Of a DNA stretch of 64,000 nt, positions 21,990 to 34,706 are shown piece after piece. The notes under the pieces are model-generated. The model ran no database searches and was not told the origin of the DNA. It was given only the letters and a program-made list of their open reading frames with translations. How positions within the stretch are numbered: position 1 is the stretch's first letter; every line of letters begins with the position of its first letter. The stretch lies in contig NW_020825381.1 of the NCBI RefSeq assembly GCF_003286085.1, forward strand, positions 82,014-146,013, written 5' to 3'. This DNA is from Drosophila persimilis (taxonomy: Eukaryota; Arthropoda; Insecta; Diptera; Drosophilidae). Position numbers and translations under genes: made by a program.

Positions 21990-22094
21990 GGAACTTTAAT
22001 TTTCTGTTGGCTGGCAGTTGGGTATAATTTCACTCACCCGATGGGTTCGGCCTTCGCTTAATAAACGTAGGAATGGTCGGCTGATCTTTTGACT
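21990..22094 (-). pseudogene. Gypsy gag 3' end fragment inside unit U1
   Basis: On the minus strand the last codons of the gag found whole at 41581-42771 are present (KRSADHSYVY and stop), followed by the same 65 bp of 3' flank. At the other side the match stops at GGCTGATCTTTTG (about 22094). The same fragment recurs at about 25326, 28680, 31945 and 47291. Confidence 0.75.
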
Positions 22095-22399
22095 AGATCT
22101 TAGCCAAGATGGACACGCGGTAATTTCGGTCGAGGTTAGAATTGTTCCTTTCACTGCACTACTTGAGTATTTTCCTCAGACGTGCGTCTGGGATCGCGAG
22201 TATAATTGGAAAGAACATGCCCAAGCTACTCTCCTTCCGCTTGAGCCCTTGGTTCTCCCTTTTCTCACCACACCTTGACAGTTGCCGCTGTTAACTTATG
22301 TAATTTTTTCCTGCGCGTAACTGCTCAAAAGGTGCAAGGTGCATGTCTAAGGGAAGGGGAAACCGTGGGACGGTTATCCGATATTTTTGGTTGGACAGG

Positions 22400-22529
22400 C
22401 GCCACTACATAGTTTTATTGTTTTATTGCCTGTTGCTTTCTTTGTTTTCAGTTTTCTTATTATTGTCTGCAGCTCGGGCAGGGTGACCGGTTTGATGTGT
22501 TTCCATTCTTCTTTTTGGTATAGCTCTTT
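22400..22529 (-). pseudogene. LINE RT N-terminal motif (other side of the DINE insertion)
   Basis: Minus-strand reading EEWKHIKPVTLPELQTIIRK followed by LKTKKATGEDKIDNKTIK is the conserved start of the RT domain in jockey-type LINEs (pattern: LKxKKAxGxDxI). It lies exactly where the LINE reading resumes after the DINE at 22530-23614. The DINE therefore inserted into the linker between endonuclease and RT. The same piece recurs at about 25746, 29100, 32370 and 47710. Confidence 0.65.
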
Positions 22530-23614
22530 TTATACCCGATACTCAAAATGAGTATTGGGGTATATTAGATTTGTGGTGAAAATGGATGTGTGTAACGTCC
22601 AGAAGGAATCGTTTCAGACCCTATAAACTATATATATTCTTGATCAGCATCAATAGCCGAGTCGATTGAGCCCTGTCTGTCTGTCCGTCCGTCCCCTTCA
22701 GCGCCTACTGCTCAAAGACTATAAGAGCTAGAGCAACAATGTTTTGGATCCAGACTTCTGTGATATGTCACTGCTACAAAAATATTTCAAAACTTTGCCC
22801 CGCCCACTTCCGCCCCCACAAAGGGCGAAAATCTGTGGCATCCACAATTTCGACGATACGAGAAAACTAAAAACGCAGAATCGTAGAAGATGACTATATC
22901 TTCTAGAGTGCAAAATCTGAACCAGATCGTATAATTATTATAGCCAGAATCACGGAAACAATTTCACTCTTTCTCGCTCTGTCTCTCTCTAACACACAGG
23001 TTTCATGGTCGGTTTTGCCAATTGCAAAATATGAGTTCAAGGATCTCAGAACCTATAAGAGCCAAAGCAATCAAATTTGGTATCCACACTCCTGTGATAT
23101 CGGACCTTGACCGTTTCGTGTCCAAATTTCGGCACACCCCCTTCCGCCCCCGCAAAGGATGAAAATCTGGGGTATCCACAAATCTCAGAGACTATTAAGG
23201 CTAGAGTAACCAAATTTATTATCCGCACTCCTGTTAGATCTCACTATAAAACGTATATCTCGAAATTTCGCCCCAACCCTTCCGCCGCCACAAAGGACGA
23301 AAGTCTGTTGCATCCACAATATTGCACATTCGAGAAAACTAAAAACACTCAATTAAAGAAAATAACCATATCTATCAGATTGCTGAATCTGAATCAGATC
23401 GGATCATTTTTGTAGACAAAAGCAAGAAATCAATTTGCAGTGGCTACGCAGCGCCCGACGTCACGTTCAGACTGATTTTCTGTCTCTCTCGCACGCACTC
23501 TTTGTCGTGTCGTTTAAAATTAGCGGCGTCTGCCGGAGGAGAGCCATACTGACTAAGTATCGGGTATAAATGTAGAGTTGCGGTCTCCGCAGCAACTCAC
23601 AACGTTCCCCTCGT
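22530..23614 (+). mobile_element. Full-length DINE-1/INE-1-type element (U1)
   Basis: Non-coding Helitron-related element of about 1085 bp. The 5' end TATACCCGATACTC pairs with GAGTATTGGGGTATA to form a hairpin. Next come a conserved block (TTCTTGATCAGCATCAATAG), the (GTCY)n microsatellite (22668-22696) and three diverged internal modules with CCGCCC. Near the 3' end AGTATCGGGTATA repeats the 5' end in inverted form, followed by the GAGTTGCGG/CCGCAGCAACTC hairpin. These are the known hallmarks of the family. It sits between two A/T bases inside the LINE. Confidence 0.9.
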
Positions 23615-23748
23615 TGCTTCTGCAGTTCGTCTATTATTGGATTATTTTCTGCCTTGTTATGCGTTTGCGCAGCAACTCACAACGTTCCCCTCGTTGCTTC
23701 TGCAGTTCGTCTATTATTGGATTATTTTCTGCCTTGTTATGCGTTTGC
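23589..23748. repeat. 80-bp tandem duplication spanning DINE end and LINE
   Basis: GCAGCAACTCACAACGTTCC begins at 23589 and again at 23669. The duplicated block contains the last bases of the DINE plus LINE sequence up to GCGTTTGCG. The same duplication occurs at 26941-27100 but not at the U3/U4, U4/U5 or U5/U6 boundaries. Confidence 0.9.
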
Positions 23749-26700
23749 GGTATCCTATGGCGCTCTTCTAGATGTTTTTTGAAAGCTTCAGCCTTTTCCA
23801 TTGTTGGGTATGTTTGCCTTATTAAGCTTATTGCCTCTAGCTGTCTATTGAATTGGTTCTCCTTACAGTTTTTGATCGCCTTTCTCAGCTTGTTTGTGAG
23901 CATTGTAGTGTCTCTTTGCTTCAGTTGTCCTTAGTATTAGATATACTCGTCTCGCCTCCTTCTTTTTGTCAAGCATTTGCATAGTCACTTTGTCAAGTTT
24001 TAGTGTCCAACATTGGAATCGCTTGTCTTTTGGTTTTGATGTTTGTTCCGTTGCCAGATTTTATTTCTGTATTTAAGTGTATATTTTGGTTTAGATGATT
24101 TTGGAATTTCCTTACGTCAGCACCTCTAGGCATTAGTGGCATGGGTGGGTTTATTATTTGTTCATGGCGTCAAGTGGTTAATGCAATTATAATTGCTAAA
24201 TGGTCAGACGTTAACTCTGTCGTTTTTGAGATCACGGCTTCCCCGTTTTGTAAGCCGCTCGTTATGCCAAAATCTATTGCAGATAGAGTCCTGCGTCCAC
24301 CATATGGGTAGTGGGTGGCACGGCCCGTGGCCACTATATTATGCCGGTTCTTTGATTGGAAGGCCTCATATAGGCGCTGTGAGGGAGCGTACGCTCCACC
24401 CACATCGCGATCACGGCGGACGCCACTGGCTTTTCAGAACCAAACCCAACAACAACGACGCAGCAACGGCCAAAGGATGGCGAGGGAAACACCGAGAACC
24501 AAAACCCAACAACAACGACGCAGCAGCAGCCAAAACGAGAGAGGAATACACCAAGGACCGAAAACCAACGGCATCGACGCAGCAACAGCGAGGAATACAC
24601 CGAGAATGCAGAAACCCAACTACAACGACGCAGCAGCAGCCAAAGACGGTGAGGAATACACCAAGAAGAAAAACCCAACGACAACAAAGCAGCGGAAGCC
24701 AAAGAGAGAGAGGAATACACCAAGAGCCGAAACGGTAGCCAACAGCATCAATTCAGCGACGGCCGGAGACGAGAAGCGCCGAAAAGATAAGCCGCCAGCG
24801 TTGAAGCGCCGAAACGGTAAGCCCACAGCAGCAACGGCGGAAGAGAAACGCGGAAAACCAAAACCGAGTAACGACGCGCCAGCAGCGAAAAGAGAGACAA
24901 AAGTCACCGGCGCAGCGTAGGTGCCGAACGACGGCGCCATCCCTCTGCCGCCGTGGGAATGACGACGCTGACCGCCCACGCTGACGCTGGATCGGGAGAG
25001 TTCTGAGGCTGGAGGAAAAAACGTGGAAAAAAGATTCGATTGGGAGCAGTCGTAGGAGTCGGACGTGTTCGCGGAAAAATTCGAGTGGCTTGGAGAAAGT
25101 AAAACACGTGGCGGCCCAGATCCACGCCAACGCTATCAGTGACACGGGGAAGCTCCTGCATCGACGCTGCGCTTACGGGGAGAAGACCCTGCATCGATAC
25201 TACACTTACGGAGAGGAGATCCTGCATCTACGTTCTGGACGTAGACGTTCTGGACGTTACACACATCCACTTTCACCACAAATCTAATATACCCCAATAG
25301 TCATTTTGAGTATCGGGTATAAAAAGGAACTTTAATTTTCTGTTGGCCGGCAGTTGGGTATAATTTCACTCACCCGATGGGTTCGGCCTTCGCTTAATAA
25401 ACGTAGGAATGGTCGGCTGATCTTTTGACTAGATCTTAGCCAAGATGGACACGCGGTAATTTCGGTCGAGGTTAGAATTGTTCCTTTCACTGCACTACTT
25501 GAGTATTTTCCTCAGACGTGCGTCTGGGATCGCGAGTATAATTGGAAAGAACATGCCCAAGCTACTCTCCTTCCGCTTGAGCCCTTGGTTCTCCCTTTTC
25601 TCACCACACCTTGACAGTTGCCGCTGTTAACTTATGTAATTTTTTCCTGCGCGTAACTGCTCAAAAGGTGCAAGGTGCATGTCTAAGGGAAGGGGAAACC
25701 GTGGGACGGTTATCCGATATTTTTGGTTGGACAGGCGCCACTACATAGTTTTATTGTTTTATTGTCAATTTTATCCTCGCCTGTTGCTTTCTTTGTTTTC
25801 AGTTTTCTTATTATTGTCTGCAGCTCGGGCAGGGTGACCGGTTTGATGTGTTTCCATTCTTCTTTTTGGTATAGCTCTTTTTATACCCGATACTCAAAAT
25901 GAGTATTGGGGTATATTAGATTTGTGGTGAAAATGGATGTGTGTAACGTCCAGAAGGAATCGTTTCAGACCCTATAAAGTATATATATTCTTGATCAGCA
26001 TCAATAGCCGAGTCGATTGAGCCCTGTCTGTCTGTCCGTACGTCCCCTTCAGCGCCTAGTGCTCAAAGACTATAAGAGCTAGAGCAACAATGTTTTGGAT
26101 CCAGACTTCTGTGACTATGTCACTGCTACAAAAATATTTCAAAACTTTGCCCCGCCCACTTCCGCCTCCACAAAGGGCGAAAATCTGTGGCATCCACAAT
26201 TTCGACGATACGAGAAAACTAAAAACGCAGAATCGTAGAAGATGACTATATCTTCTAGAGTGCAAAATCTGAACCAGATCGTATAATTATTATAGCCAGA
26301 ATCACGGAAACAATTTCACTCTTTCTCGCTCTGTCTCTCTCTAACACACAGGTTTCATGGTCGGTTTTGCCAATTGCAAAATATGAGTTCAAGGATCTCA
26401 GAACCTATAAGAGCCAAAGCAATCAAATTTGGTATCCACACTCCTGTGATATCGGACCTTGACCGTTCCGTGTCCAAATTTCGGCACACCCCCTTCCGCC
26501 CCCGCAAAGGATGAAAATCTGGGGTATCCACAAATCTCAGAGACTATTAAGGCTAGAGTAACCAAATTTATTATCCGCACTCCTGTTAGATCTCACTATA
26601 AAACGTATATCTCGAAATTTCGCCCCAACCCTTCCGCCCCCACAAAGGACGAAAGTCTGTTGCATCCACAATATTGCACATTCGAGAAAACTAAAAACAC

Positions 26701-26966
26701 TCAATTAAAGAAAATAACCATATCTATCAGATTGCTGAATCTGAATCAGATCGGATCATTTTTGTAGACAAAAGCAAGAAATCAATTTGCAGTGGCTACG
26801 CAGCGCCCGACGTCACGTTCAGACTGATTTTCTGTCTCTCTCGCACGCACTCTTTGTCGTGTCGTTTAAAATTAGCGGCGTCTGCCGGAGGAGAGCCATA
26901 CTGACTAAGTATCGGGTATAAATGTAGAGTTGCGGTCTCCGCAGCAACTCACAACGTTCCCCTCGT
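23615..26966 (+). repeat. Composite array unit U2 (3352 bp)
   Basis: Parts: LINE, minus, 23615-24350 (57-bp deletion at 24057); 60-bp repeat block 24357-25241; DINE end, minus, 25242-25325; gag end, minus, 25326-25430; unassigned 25431-25745; LINE RT start, minus, 25746-25880; DINE, plus, 25881-26966. It has an 80-bp tandem duplication at 23589-23748 across the U1/U2 boundary. Nearly identical to U3, so one is probably a recent duplicate of the other. Confidence 0.85.
25881..26966 (+). mobile_element. Full-length DINE element (U2)
   Basis: Same structure as the U1 copy. It carries a variant CTGTGACTATGTCACTGC where other copies have CTGTGATATGTCACTGC; U3 shares it. That links U2 and U3. Confidence 0.9.
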
Positions 26967-29900
26967 TGCTTCTGCAGTTCGTCTATTATTGGATTATTTT
27001 CTGCCTTGTTATGCGTTTGCGCAGCAACTCACAACGTTCCCCTCGTTGCTTCTGCAGTTCGTCTATTATTGGATTATTTTCTGCCTTGTTATGCGTTTGC
27101 GGTATCCTATGGCGCTCTTCTAGATGTTTTTTGAAAGCTTCAGCCTTTTCCATTGTTGGGTATGTTTGCCTTATTAAGCTTATTGCCTCTAGCTGTCTAT
27201 TGAATTGGTTCTCCTTACAGTTTTTGATCGCCTTTCTCAGCTTGTTTGTGAGCATATTGTAGTGTCTCTTTGCTTCAGTTGTCCTTAGTATTAGATATAC
27301 TCGTCTCGCCTCCTTCTTTTTGTCAAGCATTTGCATAGTCACTTTGTCAAGTTTTAGTGTCCAACATTGGAATCGCTTGTCTTTTGGTTTTGATGTTTGT
27401 TCCGTTGCCAGATTTTATTTCTGTATTTAAGTGTATATTTTGGTTTAGATGATTTTGGAATTTCCTTACGTCAGCACCTCTAGGCATTAGTGGCATGGGT
27501 GGGTTTATTATTTGTTCATGGCGTCAAGTGGTTAATGCAATTATAATTGCTAAATGGTCAGACGTTAACTCTGTCGTTTTTGAGATCACGGCTTCCCCGT
27601 TTTGTAAGCCGCTCGTTATGCCAAAATCTATTGCAGATAGAGTCCTGCGTCCACCATATGGGTAGTGGGTGGCACGGCCCGTGGCCACTATATTATGCCG
27701 GTTCTTTGATTGGAAGGCCTCATATAGGCGCTGTGAGGGAGCGTACGCTCCACCCACATCGCGATCACGGCGGACGCCACTGGCTTTTCAGAACCAAACC
27801 CATCAACAACGACGCAGCAACGGCCAAAGGATGGCGAGGGAAACACCGAGAACCAAAACCCAACAACAACGACGCAGCAGCAGCCAAAACGAGAGAGGAA
27901 TACACCAAGGACCGAAAACCAACGGCATCGACGCAGCAACAGCGAGGAATACACCGAGAATGCAGAAACCCAACTACAACGACGCAGCAGCAGCCAAAGA
28001 CGGTGAGGAATACACCAAGAAGAAAAACCCAACGACAACAAAGCAGCGGAAGCCAAAGAGAGAGAGGAATACACCAAGAGCCGAAACGGTAGCCAACAGC
28101 ATCAATTCAGCGACGGCCGGAGACGAGAAGCGCCGAAAAGATAAGCCGCCAGCGTTGAAGCGCCGAAACGGTAAGCCCACAGCAGCAACGGCGGAAGAGA
28201 AACGCGGAAAACCAAAACCGAGTAACGACGCGCCAGCAGCGAAAAGAGAGACAAAAGTCACCGGCGCAGCGTAGGTGCCGAACGACGGCGCCATCCCTCT
28301 GCCGCCGTGGGAATGACGACGCTGACCGCCCACGCTGACGCTGGATCGGGAGAGTTCTGAGGCTGGAGGAAAAAACGTGGAAAAAAGATTCGATTGGGAG
28401 CAGTCGTAGGAGTCGGACGTGTTCGCGGAAAAATTCGAGTGGCTTGGAGAAAGTAAAACACGTGGCGGCCCAGATCCACGCCAACGCTATCAGTGACACG
28501 GGGAAGCTCCTGCATCGACGCTGCGCTTACGGGGAGAAGACCCTGCATCGATACTACACTTACGGAGAGGAGATCCTGCATCTACGTTCTGGACGTAGAC
28601 GTTCTGGACGTTACACACATCCACTTTCACCACAAATCTAATATACCCCAATAGTCATTTTGAGTATCGGGTATAAAAAGGAACTTTAATTTTCTGTTGG
28701 CCGGCAGTTGGGTATAATTTCACTCACCCGATGGGTTCGGCCTTCGCTTAATAAACGTAGGAATGGTCGGCTGATCTTTTGACTAGATCTTAGCCAAGAT
28801 GGACACGCGGTAATTTCGGTCGAGGTTAGAATTGTTCCTTTCACTGCACTACTTGAGTATTTTCCTCAGACGTGCGTCTGGGATCGCGAGTATAATTGGA
28901 AAGAACATGCCCAAGCTACTCTCCTTCCGCTTGAGCCCTTGGTTCTCCCTTTTCTCACCACACCTTGACAGTTGCCGCTGTTAACTTATGTAATTTTTTC
29001 CTGCGCGTAACTGCTCAAAAGGTGCAAGGTGCATGTCTAAGGGAAGGGGAAACCGTGGGACGGTTATCCGATATTTTTGGTTGGACAGGCGCCACTACAT
29101 AGTTTTATTGTTTTATTGTCAATTTTATCCTCGCCTGTTGCTTTCTTTGTTTTCAGTTTTCTTATTATTGTCTGCAGCTCGGGCAGGGTGACCGGTTTGA
29201 TGTGTTTCCATTCTTCTTTTTGGTATAGCTCTTTTTATACCCGATACTAAAAATGAGTATTGGGGTATATTAGATTTGTGGTGAAAATGGATGTGTGTAA
29301 CGTCCAGAAGGAATCGTTTCAGACCCTATAAAGTATATATATTCTTGATCAGCATCAATAGCCGAGTCGATTGAGCCCTGTCTGTCTGTCCGTACGTCCC
29401 CTTCAGCGCCTAGTGCTCAAAGACTATAAGAGCTAGAGCAACAATGTTTTGGATCCAGACTTCTGTGACTATGTCACTGCTACAAAAATATTTCAAAACT
29501 TTGCCCCGCCCACTTCCGCCCCCACAAAGGGCGAAAATCTGTGGCATCCACAATTTCGACGATACGAGAAAACTAAAAACGCAGAATCGTAGAAGATGAC
29601 TATATCTTCTAGAGTGCAAAATCTGAACCAGATCGTATAATTATTATAGCCAGAATCACGGAAACAATTTCACTCTTTCTCGCTCTGTCTCTCTCTAACA
29701 CACAGGTTTCATGGTCGGTTTTGCCAATTGCAAAATATGAGTTCAAGGATCTCAGAACCTATAAGAGCCAAAGCAATCAAATTTGGTATCCACACTCCTG
29801 TGATATCGGACCTTGACCGTTTCGTGTCCAAATTTCGGCACACCCCCTTCCGCCCCCGCAAAGGATGAAAATCTGGGGTATCCACAAATCTCAGAGACTA

Positions 29901-30321
29901 TTAAGGCTAGAGTAACCAAATTTATTATCCGCACTCCTGTTAGATCTCACTATAAAACGTATATCTCGAAATTTCGCCCCAACCCTTCCGCCCCCACAAA
30001 GGACGAAAGTCTGTTGCATCCACAATATTGCACATTCGAGAAAACTAAAAACACACAATTAAAGAAAATAACCATATCTATCAGATTGCTGAATCTGAAT
30101 CAGATCGGATCATTTTTGTAGCCAAAAGCAAGAAATCAATTTGCAGTGGCTACGCAGCGCCCGACGTCACGTTCAGACTGATTTTCTGTCTCTCTCGCAC
30201 GCACTCTTTGTCGTGTCGTTTAAAATTAGCGGCGTCTGCCGGAGGAGAGCCATACTGACTAAGTATCGGGTATAAATGTAGAGTTGCGGTCTCCGCAGCA
30301 ACTCACAACGTTCCCCTCGTT
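26967..30321 (+). repeat. Composite array unit U3 (3355 bp)
   Basis: Parts: LINE, minus, 26967-27705 (57-bp deletion at 27411); 60-bp repeat block 27711-28595; DINE end 28596-28679; gag end 28680-28784; unassigned 28785-29099; LINE RT start 29100-29234; DINE, plus, 29235-30321. The 80-bp duplication lies on its left edge (26941-27100). It is almost identical to U2. Confidence 0.85.
29235..30321 (+). mobile_element. Full-length DINE element (U3)
   Basis: Same family structure. The 5' hairpin is slightly broken (ATACTAAAAATGAG where others have ATACTCAAAATGAG), a variant shared with the U5 copy at 47847. It shares the TGACTATGTCACTGC variant with U2. Confidence 0.9.
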
Positions 30322-33300
30322 GCTTCTGCAGTTCGTCTATTATTGGATTATTTTCTGCCTTGTTATGCGTTTGCGGTATCCTATGGCGCTCTTCTAGATG
30401 TTTTTTGAAAGCTTCAGCCTTTTCCATTGTTGGGTATGTTTGCCTTATTAAGCTTATTGCCTCTAGCTGTCTATTGAATTGGTTCTCCTTACAGTTTTTG
30501 ATCGCCTTTCTCAGCTTGTTTGTGAGCATATTGTAGTGTCTCTTTGCTTCAGTTGTCCTTAGTATTAGATATACTCGTCTCGCCTCCTTCTTTTTGTCAA
30601 GCATTTTCATAGTCACTTTGTCAAGTTTTAGTGTCCAACATTGGAATCGCTTGTCTTTTGGTTTTGATGTTTGTTCCGTTGCCAGATTTTATTTCTGTAT
30701 TTAAGTGTATATTTTGGTTTAGATGATTTTGGAATTTCCTTACGTCAGCACCTCTAGGCATTAGTGGCATGGGTGGGTTTATTATTTGTTCATGGCGTCA
30801 AGTGGTTAATGCAATTATAATTGCTAAATGGTCAGACGTTACTCTGTTTGAGATCACGGCTTCCCCGTTTTGTAAGCCGCTCGTTATGCCAAAATCTATT
30901 GCAGATAGAGTCCTGCGTCCACCATATGGGTAGTGGGTGGCACGGCCCGTGGCCACTATATTATGCCGGTTCTTTGATTGGAAGGCCTCATATAGTCGCT
31001 GTGAGGGAGCGTACGCTCCACCCACATCGCGATCACGGCGGACGCCACTGGCTTTTCAGAACCAAACCCAACAACAACGACGCAGCAACTGCCAAAGGAT
31101 GGCGAGGGAAACACCGAGAACCAAAACCCAACAACAACGACGCAGCAGCAGCCAAAACGAGAGAGGAATACACCAAGGACCGAAAACCAACGGCATCGAC
31201 GCAGCAACAGCGAGGAATACACCGAGAAAGCAGAAACCCAACTACAACGACGCAGCAGCAGCTAAAGACGGTGAGGAATACACCAAGAAGCAAAACCCAA
31301 CGACAACAAAGCAGCGGAAGCCAAAGAGAGAGAGGAATACACCAAGAGCCGAAACGGTAGCCAACAGCATCAATTCAGCGACGGCCGGAGACGAGAAGCG
31401 CCGAAAAGATAAGCCGCCAGCGTCGACGCAGCAACGAAGCGCCGAAACGGTAAGCCCACAGCAGCAACGGCGGAAGAGAAACGCGGAAAACCAAAACCGA
31501 GTAATGACGCGCCAGCAGCGAAAAAAGAGACAAAAGTCACCGGCGCAGCGTAGGCGCCGAACGACGGCGCCATCCCTCTGCCGCCGTGGGAATGACGACG
31601 CTGACCGCCCACGCTGACGCTGGATCGGAAGAGTTCTGAGGCTAGAGGAAAAAACGTGGAAAAAAGATTCGATTGGGAGCAGTCGTAGGAGTCGGACGTG
31701 TTCGCGGAAAAATTCGAGTGGCTTGGAAAAAGTAAAACACGTGGCGGCCCAGATCCACGCCAACGCTATCAGTGACACGGGGAAGCTCCTTGCATCGACG
31801 CTGCGCTTACGGGGAGAAGACCCTGCATCGATACTACACTTACGGAGAGGAGATCCTGCATCTACGTTCTGGACGTTACACACATCCACTTTCACCACAA
31901 ATCTAATATACCCCAATACTCATTTTGAGTATCGGGTATAAAAAGGAACTTTAATTTTCTGTTGGCCGGCAGTTGGGGTATAATTTCACTCACCCGATGG
32001 GTTCGGCCTTCGCTTAATAAACGTAGGAATGGTCGGCTGATCTTTTGACTAGATCTTAGCCACGATGGACACGCGGTAATTTCGGTCGAGGTTAGAATTG
32101 TTCCTTTCACTGCACTACTTGAGTATTTTCCTCAGACGTGCGTCTGGGATCGCGAGTATAATTGGAAAGAACATGCCCAAGCCACTCTCCTTCCGCTTGA
32201 GCCCTTGGTTCTCTCATTCCCCTTTTCTCACCACACCTTGACAGTTGCCGCTGTTAACTTATGTAATTTTTTCCTTCGCGTAACTGCTCAAAAGGTGCAA
32301 GGTGCATGTCTAAGAGAAGGGGAAACCGTGGGACGGTTATCCGATATTTTTGGTTGGACAGGCGCCACTACATAGTTTTATTGTTTTATTGTCAATTTTA
32401 TCCTCGCCTGTTGCTTTCTTTGTTTTTAGTTTTCTTATTATTGTCTGCAGCTCGGGCAGGGTGACCGGTTTGATGTGTTTCCATCCTTCTTTTTGGTATA
32501 GCTCTTTTTATACCCGATACTCAAAATGAGTATTGGGGTATATTAGATTTGTGGTGAAAATGGATGTGTGTAACGTCCAGAAGGAATCGTTTCAGACCCT
32601 ATAAAGTATATATATTCTTGATCAGCATCAATAGCCGAGTCGATTGAGCCCTGTCTGTCTGTACGTCCGTCCGACCGTCCGTCCGTCCGTCCGTCCGTCC
32701 GTCCGTCCGTCCGTCCGTCCGTCCCCTTCAGCGCCTAGTGCTCAAAGACTATAAGAGCTAGAGCAACGATGTTTTGGATCCAGTCTTCTGTGATATGTCA
32801 CTGCTACAAAAATATTTCAAAACTTTGCCCCGCCCACTTCCGCCCCCACAAAGGGCGAAAATCTGTGGCATCCACAATTTCGACGATACGAGAAAACTAA
32901 AAACGCAGAATCGTAGATGACTATATCTTCTAGAGTGCAAAATCTGAACCAGATCGTATAATTATTATAGCCAGAATCACGGAAACAATGTCACTCTCTC
33001 TCGCTCTGTCTCTCTCTAACACACAGGTTTCATGGTCGGTTTTGCCAATTGCAAAATATGAGTTCAAGGATCTCAGAACCTATAAGAGCCAGAGCAATCA
33101 AATTTGGTATCCACACTCCTGTGATATCGGACCTTGACCGTTTCATGTCCAAATTTCGGCACACCCCCTTCCGCCACCGCAAAGGACGAAAATCTGGGGT
33201 ATCCACATATCTCAGAGACTATTAAGGCTAGAGTAACCAAATTTAGTATCCGCACTCCTGTTAGATCTCACTATAAAACGTATATCTCGAAATTTCGCCC

Positions 33301-33644
33301 CACCCCCTTCCGCCCCCACAAAGGACGAAAGTCTGTTGCATCCACAATATTGCACATTCGAGAAAACTAAAAACACACAATTAAAGAAAATAACCATATC
33401 TATCAGATTGCTGAATCTGAATCAGATCGGATCATTTTTGTATCCAAAAGCAAGAAATCAATTTGCAGTGGCTACGCAGCGCCCGACGTCACGTTCAGAC
33501 TGATTTTCTGTCTCTCTCGCACGCACTCTTTGTAGTGTCGCTTAAAATTAGCGGCGTCTGCCGGAGGAGAGCCATACTGACTAAGTATCGGGTATAAATG
33601 TAGAGTTGCGGTCTCCGCAGCAACTCACAACGTTTCCCCTCGTT
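30322..33644 (+). repeat. Composite array unit U4 (3323 bp)
   Basis: Parts: LINE, minus, 30322-30975 (57-bp deletion at 30685); 60-bp repeat block 30979-31865, with the variant GTCGACGCAGCAACGAAGCG shared with U5 and U6; DINE end 31866-31944; gag end 31945-32048; unassigned to about 32370; LINE RT start 32370-32507; DINE, plus, 32508-33644, with the longest (GTCC)n run. It is intermediate between U1-U3 and U5/U6. Confidence 0.85.
32508..33644 (+). mobile_element. Full-length DINE element with expanded (GTCC)n (U4)
   Basis: Same family structure, about 1137 bp. The microsatellite at 32653-32724 has about 14 consecutive GTCC-type repeats, compared with 3-6 in U1-U3. Its last 300 bp are the closest match to the minus-strand copy at 44387 (TGTAGTGTCGCTTAAAATTA). 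Confidence 0.9.
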
Positions 33645-34371
33645 GCTTCTGCAGTTCGTCTATTATTGGATTATTTTCTGCCTCGTTATGCGTTTGCGGT
33701 ATCCTATGGCGCTCTTCTAGATGTTTTTTGAAAGCTTCAGCCTTTTCCATTGTTGGGTATATTTGCTTTATTACGCTTATTGCCTCTAGCTGTCTATTGA
33801 ATTGGTTCTCCTTACAGTTTTTGATCGCCTTTCTCAGCTTGTTTGTGAGCATATTGTAGTGTCTCTTTGCTTCAGTTGTCCTTAGTATTAGATATACTCG
33901 TCTCGCCTCTTTCTTTTTGTCAAGCATTTGCATAGTCACTTTGTCAAGTTTTAGTGTCCAACATTGGAATCGCTTGTCTTTTGGTTTTGATGTTTGTTCC
34001 GTTGCCATGGCAGCTGCGTCATAGATATTCCTGGTGATTATGGCCACCGCATCATCAATGTCCAAGCCAGATTTTATTTTTGTATTTAAGTGTATATTTT
34101 GGTTTAGATGATTTTGGAATTTCTTTACGTCAGCACCTCTAGGCATTAGTGGCATGGGTGGGTTTATTATTTGTTCATGGCGTCTAGTGGTTAATGCAAT
34201 TTTAATTGCTAAATGGTCAGACGTTAACTCTGTCGTTTTTGAGATCACGGCTTCCCCGTTTTGTAAGCCGCTCGTTATGCCAAAATCTATTGCAGATAGA
34301 GTCCTGCGTCCACCATATGGGTAGTGGGTGGCACGGCCCGTGGCCACTATATTATGCCGGTTCTTTGATTG
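33645..34371 (-). pseudogene. LINE ORF2 fragment, best copy (first part of U5)
   Basis: Minus-strand ORF of 240 codons (34347-33625). The N-terminal third is the end of an apurinic-type endonuclease domain: HNIVATGRATHYPYGGRR, then a downstream Asp-His pair in ELTSDHLAIKIAL, the usual SDH catalytic signature. A basic linker to the RT follows (KAIKNCKENQFNRQLEAI, then NPIIDELQKQ). It ends at the DINE. RT proper and the rest of ORF2 are missing in all units. It lacks the 57-bp deletion of U1-U4. The clade (jockey-like) is a guess from motif style. The BEL/Pao insertion cuts it at 34371. Confidence 0.7.
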
Positions 34372-34679
34372 TGAAATTTTAGAATAGTTTTTCTTAATAA
34401 CAATACCGAAATTTTGGGTGACTGCAATTTTTTTTATTTTAATACGACGAAAGAAAAGGGGTGCGTGCGTTCGAATTCAGGGGTTTTTCTCGACTCCTTT
34501 TCATATATTGAAACAATTTCTTCTAAGCCTACCTTACCTACGGTGGCAAAGCGGGGCGAATTCGCCAAGAGCGAGAGAACGAGCTTTTATTGCGCTCCCG
34601 CTTTGCCCTAGCCTAACTTACACTAGACTTCATGAAATACTATCCTAATAACAATTATTATTATTCAAATGGCGCTACA
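34372..34679 (-). repeat. 3' LTR of the BEL/Pao element
   Basis: On the minus strand it runs TGTAGCGCC...AAAATTTCA, with TG...CA ends. AATAAA (minus) lies near 34586. It starts 27 bp after the pol stop region at 34707. Confidence 0.92.
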
Positions 34680-34706
34680 CCGGCCCCGTTGAAGGCCTGG
34701 AAGGCT

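Larger units (their letters stand above)
20420..23614 (+). repeat. Composite array unit U1
   Basis: First of six units. Parts: LINE fragment, minus, about 20420-21020 (with the 57-bp deletion at 20753 shared by U1-U4); 60-bp repeat block and flank, 21021-21905; DINE end, minus, 21906-21989; gypsy gag 3' end, minus, 21990-22094; unassigned 22095-22400; LINE RT start, minus, 22400-22529; full DINE, plus, 22530-23614. The left edge is cut by the DINE deletion at 20419. It lacks the segment beginning GGGTGGGTTTATTATTTG just before 20840 that later units keep. Confidence 0.8.

Noticed and set aside
22728..23228. Repeated 60-codon ORFs starting MHSRRYSHL or MRIINLVTL inside DINEs
   Set aside because: They occur in every DINE copy, cross element modules and have no family; DINEs are non-coding.
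22530..33644. A CRISPR-like reading of the regularly spaced repeats
   Set aside because: The period is 3.3 kb of transposon DNA in a fly genome; the 60-bp blocks have no constant repeat with variable spacers.
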